Under the pieces are notes generated by a model, which searched no databases, was not told where the DNA came from, and saw only the letters and a list, made by a program, of their open reading frames with translations. A stretch of 64,000 nucleotides of DNA, taken from assembly GCA_018401935.1 (NCBI GenBank), contig JAGYJQ010000006.1:1-64000 (forward strand), in the 5' to 3' direction. Numbering within the stretch: the stretch's first letter is position 1; each line of letters starts with the position of its first letter. The stretch comes from Balneolaceae bacterium. Lineage in GTDB: Bacteria > Bacteroidota > Rhodothermia > Balneolales > Balneolaceae. Below are positions 12,171 to 21,055 of the stretch, piece after piece. The translations under genes were made by a program, and so were the position numbers.

Positions 12171-12944
12171 CTAGGGATTATGTATAAACCCTACCTTTTT
12201 ATTTATCGGCACCTTAGACAATCCCTTAAGATAAATTTCATATTTCTTTTTGAAGTAGTATTGAGACTTAAACCCTAATAGTTCAGAAATTTCATCTATT
12301 GTGTGTTTACCCTCTAGTAATAACTCATGACATATACTCATCTTCACCTCATTGATAAGGTTTATGGCCGTCTTGTCGTACTTATCGTAGATTTTGCGTA
12401 ACAAATGTCGCCGAGAAATAGAAAGTTCATTTGCTAAAAACTCAATACTAATTGGTGTTGTAAAGATATGCTTTCGAATAATTGACGGAATTTGAGCAAC
12501 CTTACTATCCGGGATCTCAACGTTAACCCGTAAGTCTTTATTCGCATTATTGAGGGTTATACTCTGAACTTTGTAACGTAAGCGAATATCCATATGCTTT
12601 AAATAGGTCATTAAAATAAGCTTTAAGGTTTCTGTAGCAACAGAGGAATCCAACACATTAAGAGCTCCTAATCTATACAAATCAACTAAATCCGAATGGG
12701 TATTGGCTAATACAATGATTGGTATATCAATTGAATTAACTTGATTCAGACGTTGCTGAACTTCAGCTATCGAAATGGGTGAAGCATCATCATAAACAAT
12801 AAAATGAATAGGCTGAGTTGCTGCGAACCGCACTATTTCATCTATGGTTTGGACATCTAACACAAAAAAATTCTCCCTACGTAGTGTTTGTTGTAATTCA
12901 TTACGTAGCGCGCTCTTTGGAGATATTACAGCAACAATAGTCAT
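12171..12944 (-). CDS. Transcriptional regulator with receiver-like N-domain and AraC-type HTH
   Basis: The 257-residue protein has a receiver-like fold at about 1-118 and an AraC-family double HTH at about 160-250 (IEFLANELSISRRHLLRKIY, then TIDEISELLGFKSQYYFKKKYE). The receiver is atypical. The usual N-terminal acidic pair is replaced by Ser-Pro (residues 8-9). An Asp pair is present at the expected acceptor position (D52/D53, in FIVYDD). The conserved Lys after beta-5 is absent (GALNVLDSS). It may therefore be phosphorylation-independent. It sits at the head of the surface-protein operon on the same strand, so control of that operon is the natural inference. A 16-bp palindrome lies 27 bases upstream of its start. 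Confidence 0.75.
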   Translation of the reverse strand: MTIVAVISPKSALRNELQQTLRRENFFVLDVQTIDEIVRFAATQPIHFIVYDDASPISIAEVQQRLNQVNSIDIPIIVLANTHSDLVDLYRLGALNVLDSSVATETLKLILMTYLKHMDIRLRYKVQSITLNNANKDLRVNVEIPDSKVAQIPSIIRKHIFTTPISIEFLANELSISRRHLLRKIYDKYDKTAINLINEVKMSICHELLLEGKHTIDEISELLGFKSQYYFKKKYEIYLKGLSKVPINKKVGFIHNP

Positions 12945-13261
12945 CTATCTGTATTCATTATTGGAGGTAATTTTTCTTAAGAAAAAGCAGATACAAAAAT
13001 AGTGTCTAGACATAATCACGATAAGCAAATAATGCTTGTGTACCCTATAAAATGAACCTCTGAAAAGATTCTGTGTTTTGTGTAAAGACCCTAAATCTGT
13101 ACCTCAAAGATTATTAAATGCTTTCACACACCTAATAATAGGTTTGAAGTAGATGTTAAGTATAATAGTATTGTATATTAGAACCTAAAACAAATTGAGC
13201 TATATAGTCAAGCAATAATTTTAGCTTCATATTTTTTAACAATAAGATAACGAGTTAATCT
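12945..13261. other. Divergent intergenic region, no gene seen
   Basis: These 317 AT-rich bases separate the minus-strand regulator from the plus-strand DUF4290-like gene and should hold both promoters. I see a 16-bp palindrome (12971-12986) and a 10-bp palindrome TGTCTAGACA (13003-13012), but no convincing small coding frame or structured RNA. Confidence 0.5.
12971..12986. promoter_or_regulatory. 16-bp perfect palindrome upstream of the regulator gene
   Basis: TTTTTCTTAAGAAAAA is an exact self-complement, 27 bases before the regulator start at 12944. It could be an operator for autoregulation. AT-rich palindromes also occur by chance, so function is inference. Confidence 0.35.
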
Positions 13262-13537
13262 ATGTTTATTGAGCAGACCAAACCCACTGACTTCGATTGT
13301 GGGTATAATTTAGACCTTATGATGAAAGCATTACCTAGGATTAATGATTTGGCAGAAAGGGAAGCCTATGCCAAACGGATCGTTGGGTTAATCAAACAGT
13401 CTCACCCTAACTGGGTGGACAATGATGGCAGAAGTGAGCTTGCTTGGGATTATTTTTACCAACATGCCCCATATAATCCGAATGATTTTGGAATAAAACA
13501 CCCATTCTTACATGGCTTAGAGGACGATGCTAGATAG
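13262..13537 (+). CDS. Small DUF4290-like protein
   Basis: The 91-residue protein resembles the Bacteroidota DUF4290 family: an early CGYNLDLMMKAL segment, a central EREAYAKRIVGLIKQSHP helix, then a WDYFYQHA segment and a final acidic piece. No function is known to me for the family. It has no signal peptide or membrane segment. It lies 108 bases upstream of menF on the same strand and could share its transcript. Family assignment rests on pattern similarity only. Confidence 0.6.
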   Translation: MFIEQTKPTDFDCGYNLDLMMKALPRINDLAEREAYAKRIVGLIKQSHPNWVDNDGRSELAWDYFYQHAPYNPNDFGIKHPFLHGLEDDAR

Positions 13538-13645
13538 GGGGTTATTTTTTTGAGGAATTCGTAAAAAGTTATGATTACCCTTTATAAAGTTTAATTTTCA
13601 ATTTATATTGAAAGTATAACAGACTAATAGGTTAATCCTTTTTCA

Positions 13646-15199
13646 ATGCCAACAAATCGGTTCGACTGGCCAGCATTCAGGGCATTCTTACATACAGTAC
13701 TAGACCAAAATAGCCTCCGTTCTAACGAGCAGGAGTATATCGCAATTAGTCTGCCTGTTGATAAACAGATGAATAGTGAGTACGCTAATCGCCTAAATAC
13801 CTCGAAGTCCTCATTTTATCTATCTCATCCAGCTGACTCTTTCACGATTGTGGGACAAGGCGCGTTAGAGAGGGTGAGTACGAGTGGCGATAATAGATTT
13901 CGCAAAACTTCCGCCTTAGGAAAACATCTATTCAATAGAGTTCATCATTTTAATTCACTAAGTAGGCCCTACCCCCTTCAATTACTTGGAGGGTTTTCTT
14001 TTTTTAACACTCTTAATAAAGATTCAGAATGGGCTGACTTTGAACCCTCTCTGTTTCATTTACCTGAATGGACCATTGTACAAGACAAAGATGAGGCTAC
14101 ACTTAGTTTAATTGAACGGTTTAATAAATTCGAAACGGTTGATGGTCTTGTAGATAGATTTCAAGAAAGACTGTACTCGTGGTTTAATGATCCCTCTTAT
14201 CATGCCTCTCATTCTTCCCATTCCAATGGTAATGCAGAGCAAAACAAACAACAGTTATCCGTAGTTTTACCTTCGGAAATTGATTATTTATACGTTAGCA
14301 AGCCTGAGAATTCAAGTGAACATTCAAGCAGTTTTGTTGCGTTTAGGGAATGGAAACGTATGATTATAAAAGCAAAACAAACTATTGACAACAAAGAGTT
14401 AAAAAAAGTAGTGCTTGCTCGGAAAATCACCCAATCACTCCCACAAAAACCGAAAGCAGCAGATATACTTTCAAATCTTGAACAACAATATCCAGATTGT
14501 TTTGTTTTTTGTGTGAATCCTAAGGGTGGCTCCTATTTTATAGGAGCTACTCCAGAACGATTAGCCCGATTCACCCCTACCCAAGTTGAAACTGAAAGTT
14601 TAGCCGGAAGTACAATGCGAGGTAAGACCTACGAGGAGGATGTCGATCTCGCGGGTAAACTTTTAAATTCTAAAAAAGATCGACTCGAGCATCAAATTGT
14701 TATTGAAGCTATCGAAGAAGATTTGGTGCCCTATTCAGAGCGGATGGAGCATTCTAGCTCACCGAAAGTAAAAAAGCTTCCCAATGTACAGCATCTTTAT
14801 ACCCCTATTTCCGCTGTATTTAAAGAAGGGATCTCCCGAACAAATGTACTTAAAGATCTCCATCCTACTCCTGCTGTTGGTGGTTTTCCAAGAGCAAAAG
14901 CGTTGGATTTTATAGAAAAAGAAGAATCTTTTACCCGCGGTTGGTATGCTTCCCCAATTGGATGGATTAATTCACATGGGACGGGTGAATTCTACGTTGC
15001 CATTCGAAGTGGGTTAATTGAACAAAATACCGCTCATTTTTATGCAGGATGCGGTATAGTTGAAGATTCGGATCCGAAAAATGAATGGCTGGAAACCGAA
15101 CTCAAATTCAAACCTATGGTAGATGCAGTACGAATTGCAACGCGGGTACAAGAATCTCCTCCTCTGGAAAAACATTATGCAAAAGACCCTATCCTTTAG
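13646..15199 (+). CDS. menF: Isochorismate synthase
   Basis: MenF converts chorismate to isochorismate, the entry step of menaquinone synthesis. The 517-residue product has the chorismate-binding fold in its C-terminal half: KKVVLARKI at about 250, SYFIGATPERLARF, the ETESLAGSTMRG motif, EHQIVIEAIEEDL, the LHPTPAVGGFP motif, and the end block with GEFYVAIRSG, FYAGCGIV and WLETELKF. The N-terminal half is diverged, as is usual for MenF. Its end overlaps the chosen menD start by 23 bases, and menD-menH-menB follow, so the menaquinone role is preferred over a siderophore or salicylate role. Confidence 0.92.
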   Translation: MPTNRFDWPAFRAFLHTVLDQNSLRSNEQEYIAISLPVDKQMNSEYANRLNTSKSSFYLSHPADSFTIVGQGALERVSTSGDNRFRKTSALGKHLFNRVHHFNSLSRPYPLQLLGGFSFFNTLNKDSEWADFEPSLFHLPEWTIVQDKDEATLSLIERFNKFETVDGLVDRFQERLYSWFNDPSYHASHSSHSNGNAEQNKQQLSVVLPSEIDYLYVSKPENSSEHSSSFVAFREWKRMIIKAKQTIDNKELKKVVLARKITQSLPQKPKAADILSNLEQQYPDCFVFCVNPKGGSYFIGATPERLARFTPTQVETESLAGSTMRGKTYEEDVDLAGKLLNSKKDRLEHQIVIEAIEEDLVPYSERMEHSSSPKVKKLPNVQHLYTPISAVFKEGISRTNVLKDLHPTPAVGGFPRAKALDFIEKEESFTRGWYASPIGWINSHGTGEFYVAIRSGLIEQNTAHFYAGCGIVEDSDPKNEWLETELKFKPMVDAVRIATRVQESPPLEKHYAKDPIL

Positions 15200-17174
15200 T
15201 TGGGCCTCTGCGCTAGTTAAGGAGTGTTACAACCAAGGCGTTAGAGATGCTGTTCTTTCTCCGGGTTCCCGAAATACCTCTCTCACTTTAGCGCTAGTTC
15301 ACTTTCCCGGGATTCGGTGTATTTCTGTAATCGATGAACGATCAGCCGGTTTTGTGGCTCTAGGAATGTCAAAAGTCTCTAAAAGACCTACGCTCCTTTG
15401 TTGCACCTCAGGAACTGCTGGAGCTAATTATTACCCTGCTGTTATTGAAGCCTATCAATCTTCCATTCCACTCATCATTCTCACTGCCGATCGGCCAGCG
15501 CACCTACAACAAGTTGGAGCATCACAAACCATCCAACAACAGCATCTATTTGGCGCACATGTCTTGGATTTTATCCAGTTACCAGAGGCGGAAACTCACA
15601 GAGGGAATGAACGTTCATCGGATATCCAAGAAACGATACTACGCACGTTACAGCTGGCTAGCTCGGGAGGACCTGTTCATATAAATATTCCTTTCAATAA
15701 GCCTTTTGAACCAACACAAGAACAGTTTAACCAATATGTTCAGGACAGCAGGACATTGGTTTTAGAAGCAGAAGAAGCTTTTTCTAAGCCCATACCGGAC
15801 CTACCCTCACATCGCCTAGTTCGACCTGAATTAGTAGGGCTAACTACACCTTCCAGATTACATTCTGCTACTGCGAAAGAGGAACTTTCGTTTAGTAGTA
15901 ATCGCAATAATTTGAACCAGGTCCTTGATAAAGAAGCACCGCTATTGCATCCTGAACAGGTGCAGGATAGCTATGCTGAGATGGAGAGACCTCTAATTGT
16001 CGTAGGTTCCGATCCTACCCCTTTTCAATGGTTTAATGTCCTACCTACCCTCGCTAAGCATCCAAATGCCCGAATCATTTTAGAGGCTGGAGCTTCCTTG
16101 TATGGGTGGGATTTGGAAGATTCAAAGGTGATTAAAAGCAAAATTATTTTGGGGTGGGAAGCATGGCTATACCGTTTAAAGCATCCCGGCTCATCTCCAT
16201 TCACATCAATTGACGGAATTGTTCGATTAGGAAAGGAAGTAGTAAACCCAGCTTTAGCTCGTTTTTTATCCGAGAGCAAGCATCTCACTCAACTACGTTT
16301 CATCACGCATGAACCTTTCGAAGACGCATTAGCTAGTGAGCCTTCTTTTATCTCACCGGAAGTTGCTTTTTCTTGGGTTGATCTGAAAAAAAAGTACACT
16401 CAAATTACAGCTAAAGATTGGCATAGTGCATTTTATGAGCTAAAGAAGTCATATTTGGAGGTGTTAGCACAGCATTTCAACCAAGTCCAAAACGATACAC
16501 TTACCGATGGGGCGGTTTTTTACCGGCTAAGTACCATTATCCCGGCATCAACACCCATTTTTTTATCTAACTCCTTACCAGTCCGTGATCAGGCGCTATT
16601 TGCTCCAATCTGGTCGGTTGACAACCCATTGATAGCCCAGCGAGGCGCTGCAGGAATCGATGGTATTAGTTCCACCGCCATCGGTATGTCGTTATCCACC
16701 CAGCTACCTATGGCTCTCATTACAGGTGATATTGCGTTTTTATATGACATCAACGCACTTTTATCCGCAAAACTCATTACCCAACCATTAGTAATTTTTG
16801 TCATTAATAACGGAGGTGGAAGTATTTTCAGTAGCCTACCCGTTCAACAAGCAGCCCCGGAAAGCATGGAATGGTTTCTAACTCCGCAACAGGTATCCAT
16901 TGAGCATCTTGCACAGGGCTACGGGCTATCCTACTCAAAAATCGCCCATTCTAAACAGCTATGGGAGACTAATTGGGCCGAACAAATTCAGAATGCTCTC
17001 CGGACAAATACATTAACCAGTGAAAGTAATCACTCTCGGGCTAATGGGAGGAATCCAGAAAAAACGAAGCCAACGCACCTTAGGTCAACTAATTCCGCTT
17101 CGAATGTTCGCATTGTCGAGTTTGTCACCGATAGTCAGGCATCCAATGCTGAACGCAATCAATTTAGGCGGTAA
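15177..17174 (+). CDS. menD: SEPHCHC synthase (2-succinyl-5-enolpyruvyl-6-hydroxy-3-cyclohexene-1-carboxylate synthase)
   Basis: This ThDP enzyme joins isochorismate and 2-oxoglutarate in menaquinone synthesis. The Pyr domain shows VLSPGSRNTSLTLAL, IDERSAGFVALG and CTSGTAGANYYPAVIEA. The PP domain shows the ThDP/Mg segment GDIAFLYDINALLSAK and FVINNGGGSIFSSLP. The frame opens at 15123, but the family start is MQKTLSFSWA at 15177, giving 665 residues. That is about 80-100 longer than usual. The extra length is a linker at about 210-285 and a charged C-terminal tail after about 600, which overlaps a long 5' extension of the next frame. The gene overlaps menF by 23 bases and ends 1 base before the chosen menH start. 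Confidence 0.93.
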   Translation: MQKTLSFSWASALVKECYNQGVRDAVLSPGSRNTSLTLALVHFPGIRCISVIDERSAGFVALGMSKVSKRPTLLCCTSGTAGANYYPAVIEAYQSSIPLIILTADRPAHLQQVGASQTIQQQHLFGAHVLDFIQLPEAETHRGNERSSDIQETILRTLQLASSGGPVHINIPFNKPFEPTQEQFNQYVQDSRTLVLEAEEAFSKPIPDLPSHRLVRPELVGLTTPSRLHSATAKEELSFSSNRNNLNQVLDKEAPLLHPEQVQDSYAEMERPLIVVGSDPTPFQWFNVLPTLAKHPNARIILEAGASLYGWDLEDSKVIKSKIILGWEAWLYRLKHPGSSPFTSIDGIVRLGKEVVNPALARFLSESKHLTQLRFITHEPFEDALASEPSFISPEVAFSWVDLKKKYTQITAKDWHSAFYELKKSYLEVLAQHFNQVQNDTLTDGAVFYRLSTIIPASTPIFLSNSLPVRDQALFAPIWSVDNPLIAQRGAAGIDGISSTAIGMSLSTQLPMALITGDIAFLYDINALLSAKLITQPLVIFVINNGGGSIFSSLPVQQAAPESMEWFLTPQQVSIEHLAQGYGLSYSKIAHSKQLWETNWAEQIQNALRTNTLTSESNHSRANGRNPEKTKPTHLRSTNSASNVRIVEFVTDSQASNAERNQFRR

Positions 17175-17175
17175 T

Positions 17176-17994
17176 ATGGGAGGACAACACCAACAGGTAC
17201 GAGGGCTGCAATATTATTACCTAACGCAGGGAGATGGAGAACAGGATGTGGTTTTTTTGCATGGTTTTTTAGGCTCTCATGCTATTTTTAATGAAGCTTT
17301 ATCGGAGATTGATTTAGCGCGTACTCACCGACTTGTTTCATTGGATTTACTCGGACATGGAGCCACCGAGGGTGCCGAATTGCACTACCGATTTTCAGCT
17401 AAGGAACAGGTAGCAGATTTAGCTTATTTCATTCGTCATTATTGTCAAAAACCAGTCATTTTGGTAGGGTACAGCATGGGGGCACGACTTGCGCTTTCTT
17501 TAGCCACTCAGTATCCCAGCTTGTGTAAAGGCTTGGTTCTTGAAAGTGGACATTTTGGAATTTCCTCAGAAACCGAGCGCCAAAGTAGGCAAAGCTTGGA
17601 TGCCCAACGAGCAGATGAAATAATGTCAGATTACTCATCTTTTTTGCGGTATTGGGGAGGCATCTCATTATTTAATACGCCCCATGCTCGAGCAATCAAT
17701 TCCTCCTATAAACAAATTCAGGAGAATCAACAACCCATTTGGATTGCCAACAGCTTGTTAGGATTTGGTGCGGGAACCATGCCATGTCTGGAAAACCAAC
17801 TGACTAGCCTTCGCATGCCCGTACTGCTTTTAGTGGGGGAGGATGACTCCAAGTTTAAAGCAATAAACCAACGAATGCATCTAATGCTACCTTCTTCTTA
17901 TCTTAGCATAATTAAAGGAGCAGGTCATCGTGTTCACTGGGATGCTGCTAAAGCTTGGCAAAAAGAAATTGAACTCTTCATTTCCCAGTTATAA
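17176..17994 (+). CDS. menH: SHCHC synthase (MenH), alpha/beta hydrolase
   Basis: MenH eliminates pyruvate from SEPHCHC. The alpha/beta hydrolase landmarks are the oxyanion segment VVFLHGFLGSHAIF, the nucleophile elbow VGYSMGARLALSLA (GYSMG), and the late LLLVGEDDSKF (acid) and GAGHRVHWD (His). The frame opens at 17020, but that start would be deep inside menD. ATG 17176 follows the menD stop (17172-17174) by one base, has an AGGCGG stretch just upstream and gives 272 residues, the normal family size. menB follows after 36 bases. Confidence 0.88.
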   Translation: MGGQHQQVRGLQYYYLTQGDGEQDVVFLHGFLGSHAIFNEALSEIDLARTHRLVSLDLLGHGATEGAELHYRFSAKEQVADLAYFIRHYCQKPVILVGYSMGARLALSLATQYPSLCKGLVLESGHFGISSETERQSRQSLDAQRADEIMSDYSSFLRYWGGISLFNTPHARAINSSYKQIQENQQPIWIANSLLGFGAGTMPCLENQLTSLRMPVLLLVGEDDSKFKAINQRMHLMLPSSYLSIIKGAGHRVHWDAAKAWQKEIELFISQL

Positions 17995-18030
17995 CAAACC
18001 CAGCTAACTGGAAACCAAAAAGGATTATTT

Positions 18031-18870
18031 ATGAGTACATGGACCCCTAAAAAAACATTTGAAGACATAACCTACGCCACTAGAAACGGTGTGGCACGTA
18101 TCGCCTTCAACAGACCCGAGGTTCGCAACGCTTTTCGTCCAAAAACCGTTTTTGAGTTGTATGAAGCACTGCTTCATGCCAAAGAGGACAACAATATCGG
18201 GGTTGTCTTACTCTCGGGTGAAGGGCCCTCTCCAAAAGATGGCGGCTGGGCGTTTTGTTCTGGGGGTGATCAACGAGTGCGGGCAAAAACAGGATACAAA
18301 GCTGAAGATGGGATTCCCAGATTGAACATCTTAGAGGTTCAACGATTAATCCGATTTATGCCCAAGGTAGTTATTGCGGTGGTACCGGGTTGGGCCGTAG
18401 GTGGTGGTCACAGTTTGCATGTGACCTGCGATCTAACACTTGCTAGCCAAGAACACGCTATTTTTAAACAAACCGATACCGATGTTGCAAGTTTTGATGG
18501 GGGCTTTGGTTCAGCCTATCTAGCCCGCCAAGTAGGGCAAAAAAGAGCTCGTGAAATTTTCTTCTTAGGCCGAAACTACTCTGCTCAAGAAGCTTTCGAG
18601 ATGGGAATGGTCAACGCGGTGGTTCCTCATGATGAACTCGAAGAGACCGCTTATGAGTGGGCGCAAGAGATACTTCAAAAAAGCCCAACGGCTACAAAAA
18701 TGGTTAAATTCGCCTTTAATCTCATTGATGATGGCTTAGTTGGTCAACAAGTATTTGCCGGTGAGGCGACTCGACTGGCGTATATGACCGATGAGGCGGA
18801 AGAAGGAAAAAACGCCTTTTTAGAAAAAAGAGCACCGAATTGGGAAAAATTCAAGCGCTCACCTTCTTAA
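18031..18870 (+). CDS. menB: 1,4-dihydroxy-2-naphthoyl-CoA synthase
   Basis: MenB closes the naphthoate ring from o-succinylbenzoyl-CoA. The 279-residue crotonase-fold protein has NRPEVRNAFRP, the FCSGGDQRVR oxyanion segment, VVPGWAVGGGHSLHVTCDLT, and the MenB-type FDGGFGSAYLARQVGQK and FEMGMVNAVVPH. An AGGA ribosome-binding site lies 8 bases before the ATG. It is the last gene of the cluster; menC, menE and menA are not adjacent. It ends 29 bases from the convergent dnaJ. Confidence 0.95.
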   Translation: MSTWTPKKTFEDITYATRNGVARIAFNRPEVRNAFRPKTVFELYEALLHAKEDNNIGVVLLSGEGPSPKDGGWAFCSGGDQRVRAKTGYKAEDGIPRLNILEVQRLIRFMPKVVIAVVPGWAVGGGHSLHVTCDLTLASQEHAIFKQTDTDVASFDGGFGSAYLARQVGQKRAREIFFLGRNYSAQEAFEMGMVNAVVPHDELEETAYEWAQEILQKSPTATKMVKFAFNLIDDGLVGQQVFAGEATRLAYMTDEAEEGKNAFLEKRAPNWEKFKRSPS

Positions 18871-18899
18871 GTCAAAATCGCACTGCCTGCTAGTTCAAT

Positions 18900-20075
18900 T
18901 TATCCACCAAACACATCTTTCATTTTCGAGAAGAATCCTTTTTCTTCTTCTGTTTGGTTGGAAGTAGCAAAATTATCATTCCCTTGCAAGCTCTCTATAG
19001 CGGTACGCTCTTTATCGGTTAGTTTCTTTGGGATATATACATTTAACCGTACATACTGATCTCCCTCACCCGAACCATTCAGTCCAATTATTCCTTTACC
19101 ACGCATACGTAGCAACTTACCGGGCTGTGTACCTTCTTCTATACGCAATTTAGCTTTACCCTTTAAGGTTGGCACTTCCACTTCCGCACCTAACACCGCT
19201 TGAGGGATGGTTAAAGTGAGATCGTAGTATATATTATTTCCATCTCGTTTGAAGTGCTCGTGTGGGGTTTCCTGAATGAGCACAATTAGATCACCCGCTG
19301 ACCCACCACGACGGCCTGCATTTCCCTGACCTCGAAGCGTTAAATAATTACCATCAGAGACACCGGAAGGTATGTTCACTTTGATGGTCTCTTCCCCATT
19401 CGTTCTACCTTCACCCGAACATGACGTACATTTATTTCGGATAATCCGTCCTTCTCCCTGACAGGTAGGGCACGCTTGAACATTCACCATTTGCCCCAGC
19501 ATGGTACGGGTAACTTGCCGAACTTCACCAAGGCCATTACAGGTGCTACAGGTTTCAAAATCTGAATCACTAGCCGCGCCGGTACCCGTACAAGTATCGC
19601 AAATAAGCTGTTTTTTTACTTTTAACTTTTTTTCAGCGCCGAAAGCGATTTCCTCCAAGCTAAGTGGTATACGAATTTTTAGATCCGACCCAGGCGTTCC
19701 CGGCTCTCTTCTGCGACCACGGGAACGACCCCGTCCCCCACCAGAGAACATGTCTTCTCCAAAAAATCCACCTCCAAAAATATCCCCAAACCGGCTAAAG
19801 ATATCCTCTACATCAAAATCCATGTTGCCGCCACCAAAACCACCCTGACCACCCATACCTGCATGGCCAAACTGATCATATTGAGCTCTTTTTTGAGGGT
19901 CTCGAAGTATCTCATAGGCCTCTGCAGCCTCCTTGAACTTTTTTTCAGCCTCGGCATCCCCTTTGTTTCGATCAGGGTGATATTTCATAGCAAGCTTACG
20001 ATACGCTTTTTTCAATTCGGCCTCGCTAACCCCTTTTGTGACTCCTAATACTTCGTAATAATCGCGTTTAGACAT
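18900..20075 (-). CDS. dnaJ: Chaperone DnaJ (Hsp40)
   Basis: DnaJ is the co-chaperone that stimulates DnaK ATPase and delivers clients. The 391-residue product has a J domain at 1-66 with HPD at 33-35, a Gly/Phe-rich linker at about 70-135, the zinc region with four CxxCxGxG motifs ([32 protein letters not shown]), and the two C-terminal client-binding domains ([26 protein letters not shown]-like, [19 protein letters not shown]). It is 30 bases downstream of grpE and probably cotranscribed. No CIRCE-type inverted repeat was recognised upstream of the pair. Confidence 0.96.
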   Translation of the reverse strand: MSKRDYYEVLGVTKGVSEAELKKAYRKLAMKYHPDRNKGDAEAEKKFKEAAEAYEILRDPQKRAQYDQFGHAGMGGQGGFGGGNMDFDVEDIFSRFGDIFGGGFFGEDMFSGGGRGRSRGRRREPGTPGSDLKIRIPLSLEEIAFGAEKKLKVKKQLICDTCTGTGAASDSDFETCSTCNGLGEVRQVTRTMLGQMVNVQACPTCQGEGRIIRNKCTSCSGEGRTNGEETIKVNIPSGVSDGNYLTLRGQGNAGRRGGSAGDLIVLIQETPHEHFKRDGNNIYYDLTLTIPQAVLGAEVEVPTLKGKAKLRIEEGTQPGKLLRMRGKGIIGLNGSGEGDQYVRLNVYIPKKLTDKERTAIESLQGNDNFATSNQTEEEKGFFSKMKDVFGG

Positions 20076-20105
20076 GAATTCTTTATTTTTGGTTTAGGCT
20101 GGCTT

Positions 20106-20858
20106 TTATTCGCTAACAATGACTTTAGCATGCTTAATAACACGATTACCTAGTTTATAACCAGATTCGAGCACTTGTAGCACGGTGTTACTTGGTATTG
20201 CAGGGTCGTCTGTTGGCTGTCGCAACATTGCATCATGCACATCTACATCGAAGGGCACTTGAGCCTGGTTGATTGGTTCTACGCCGTAGCGTTCAAACAA
20301 CTGTTCGAATTTAGAGGCGACCATTTGCACACCTTGAAGAAAATTTTCATCGATTTCTGTGCTTGCAGAAGCCTCTAAGGTTCGGTTCATATCTTCTGCA
20401 ATGGGTATAATATCTTGCAAAGCTTGGATACGAGCATCTTCAAATAACCCAATTCGCTCTTTTTGTACTCGCTTTCGCACATTCTCTAACTCGGCTGCTT
20501 TGCGGAGCAACGCATCTTTTGTGTTGGCTAGATCATGTTGCAACTGGGCGACTAAATCGAGTTCTTCTTCGGCCACTTCTTCCTGAGAAACCGTATTGGT
20601 TTCTACTTCTGCCCCATTCGGTGCAGTGGTAGTGGTTTGTTCGTCTACATTGTTGGCTTGTTCGTCTACATTCTGTTGGGTTGCTTCGTTGCTAGTTGCT
20701 TCGTTGCTAGTTGGCTCGTTTGTCTGGTTCATTTCCTTTTGAGTAGATTCTTTCACGTTTTGCTTACTGTATTCTTGCCTACGGTCTTGCATTGTATTTG
20801 GATTGTTTTCTCCAGTGTATAAATGTTCATCCAATGACTTCTCAGTGGTTTTTTCCAT
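20106..20858 (-). CDS. grpE: Nucleotide exchange factor GrpE
   Basis: GrpE releases ADP from DnaK. The 250-residue protein has a disordered, Asn/Gln/Glu/Thr-rich N-terminus (about 1-95), then the coiled-coil and GrpE core: LLRKAAELENVRKRVQKER at about 117-135, ALQDIIPIAEDMNRTLEA, FEQLFERYGVEPI, and the ending VLESGYKLGNRVIKHAKVIVSE. The N-terminus contains small in-frame duplications (NEATSNEAT; NVDEQ twice), visible as a 15-bp repeat near 20690-20720. dnaJ follows. Confidence 0.95.
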   Translation of the reverse strand: MEKTTEKSLDEHLYTGENNPNTMQDRRQEYSKQNVKESTQKEMNQTNEPTSNEATSNEATQQNVDEQANNVDEQTTTTAPNGAEVETNTVSQEEVAEEELDLVAQLQHDLANTKDALLRKAAELENVRKRVQKERIGLFEDARIQALQDIIPIAEDMNRTLEASASTEIDENFLQGVQMVASKFEQLFERYGVEPINQAQVPFDVDVHDAMLRQPTDDPAIPSNTVLQVLESGYKLGNRVIKHAKVIVSE

Positions 20859-20986
20859 GCCTGAATGATTCGATGAGTTTGGATTTTTTTAAATTCTAGA
20901 AGGCAATTAGTATGCCAAGCCTATTCCATTGACGGAAAATGACAAAGTTACCCTTTTCTTTATCTACATTCTGACATTTTTGGCAT

Positions 20987-21020
20987 AAAAAAAGCCCCTT
21001 CCAAGTGGAAGAGGCTTTTA
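20987..21020 (-). terminator. Rho-independent terminator after the SGNH lipoprotein gene
   Basis: A 13-bp hairpin has arms AAAAGCCCCTTCC and GGAAGAGGCTTTT with loop AAGT. Read on the minus strand, the one imperfect pair becomes a G-U wobble and a run of U follows. It lies about 36 bases after the stop at 21056. Confidence 0.75.
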
Positions 21021-21055
21021 GAAACATCACTAGTTTGAACTCATAACGCTATCTG

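Noticed and set aside
17020-17175. Long N-terminal extension of MenH
   Set aside because: It lies inside the menD coding region, has no family match, and a good start follows at 17176.
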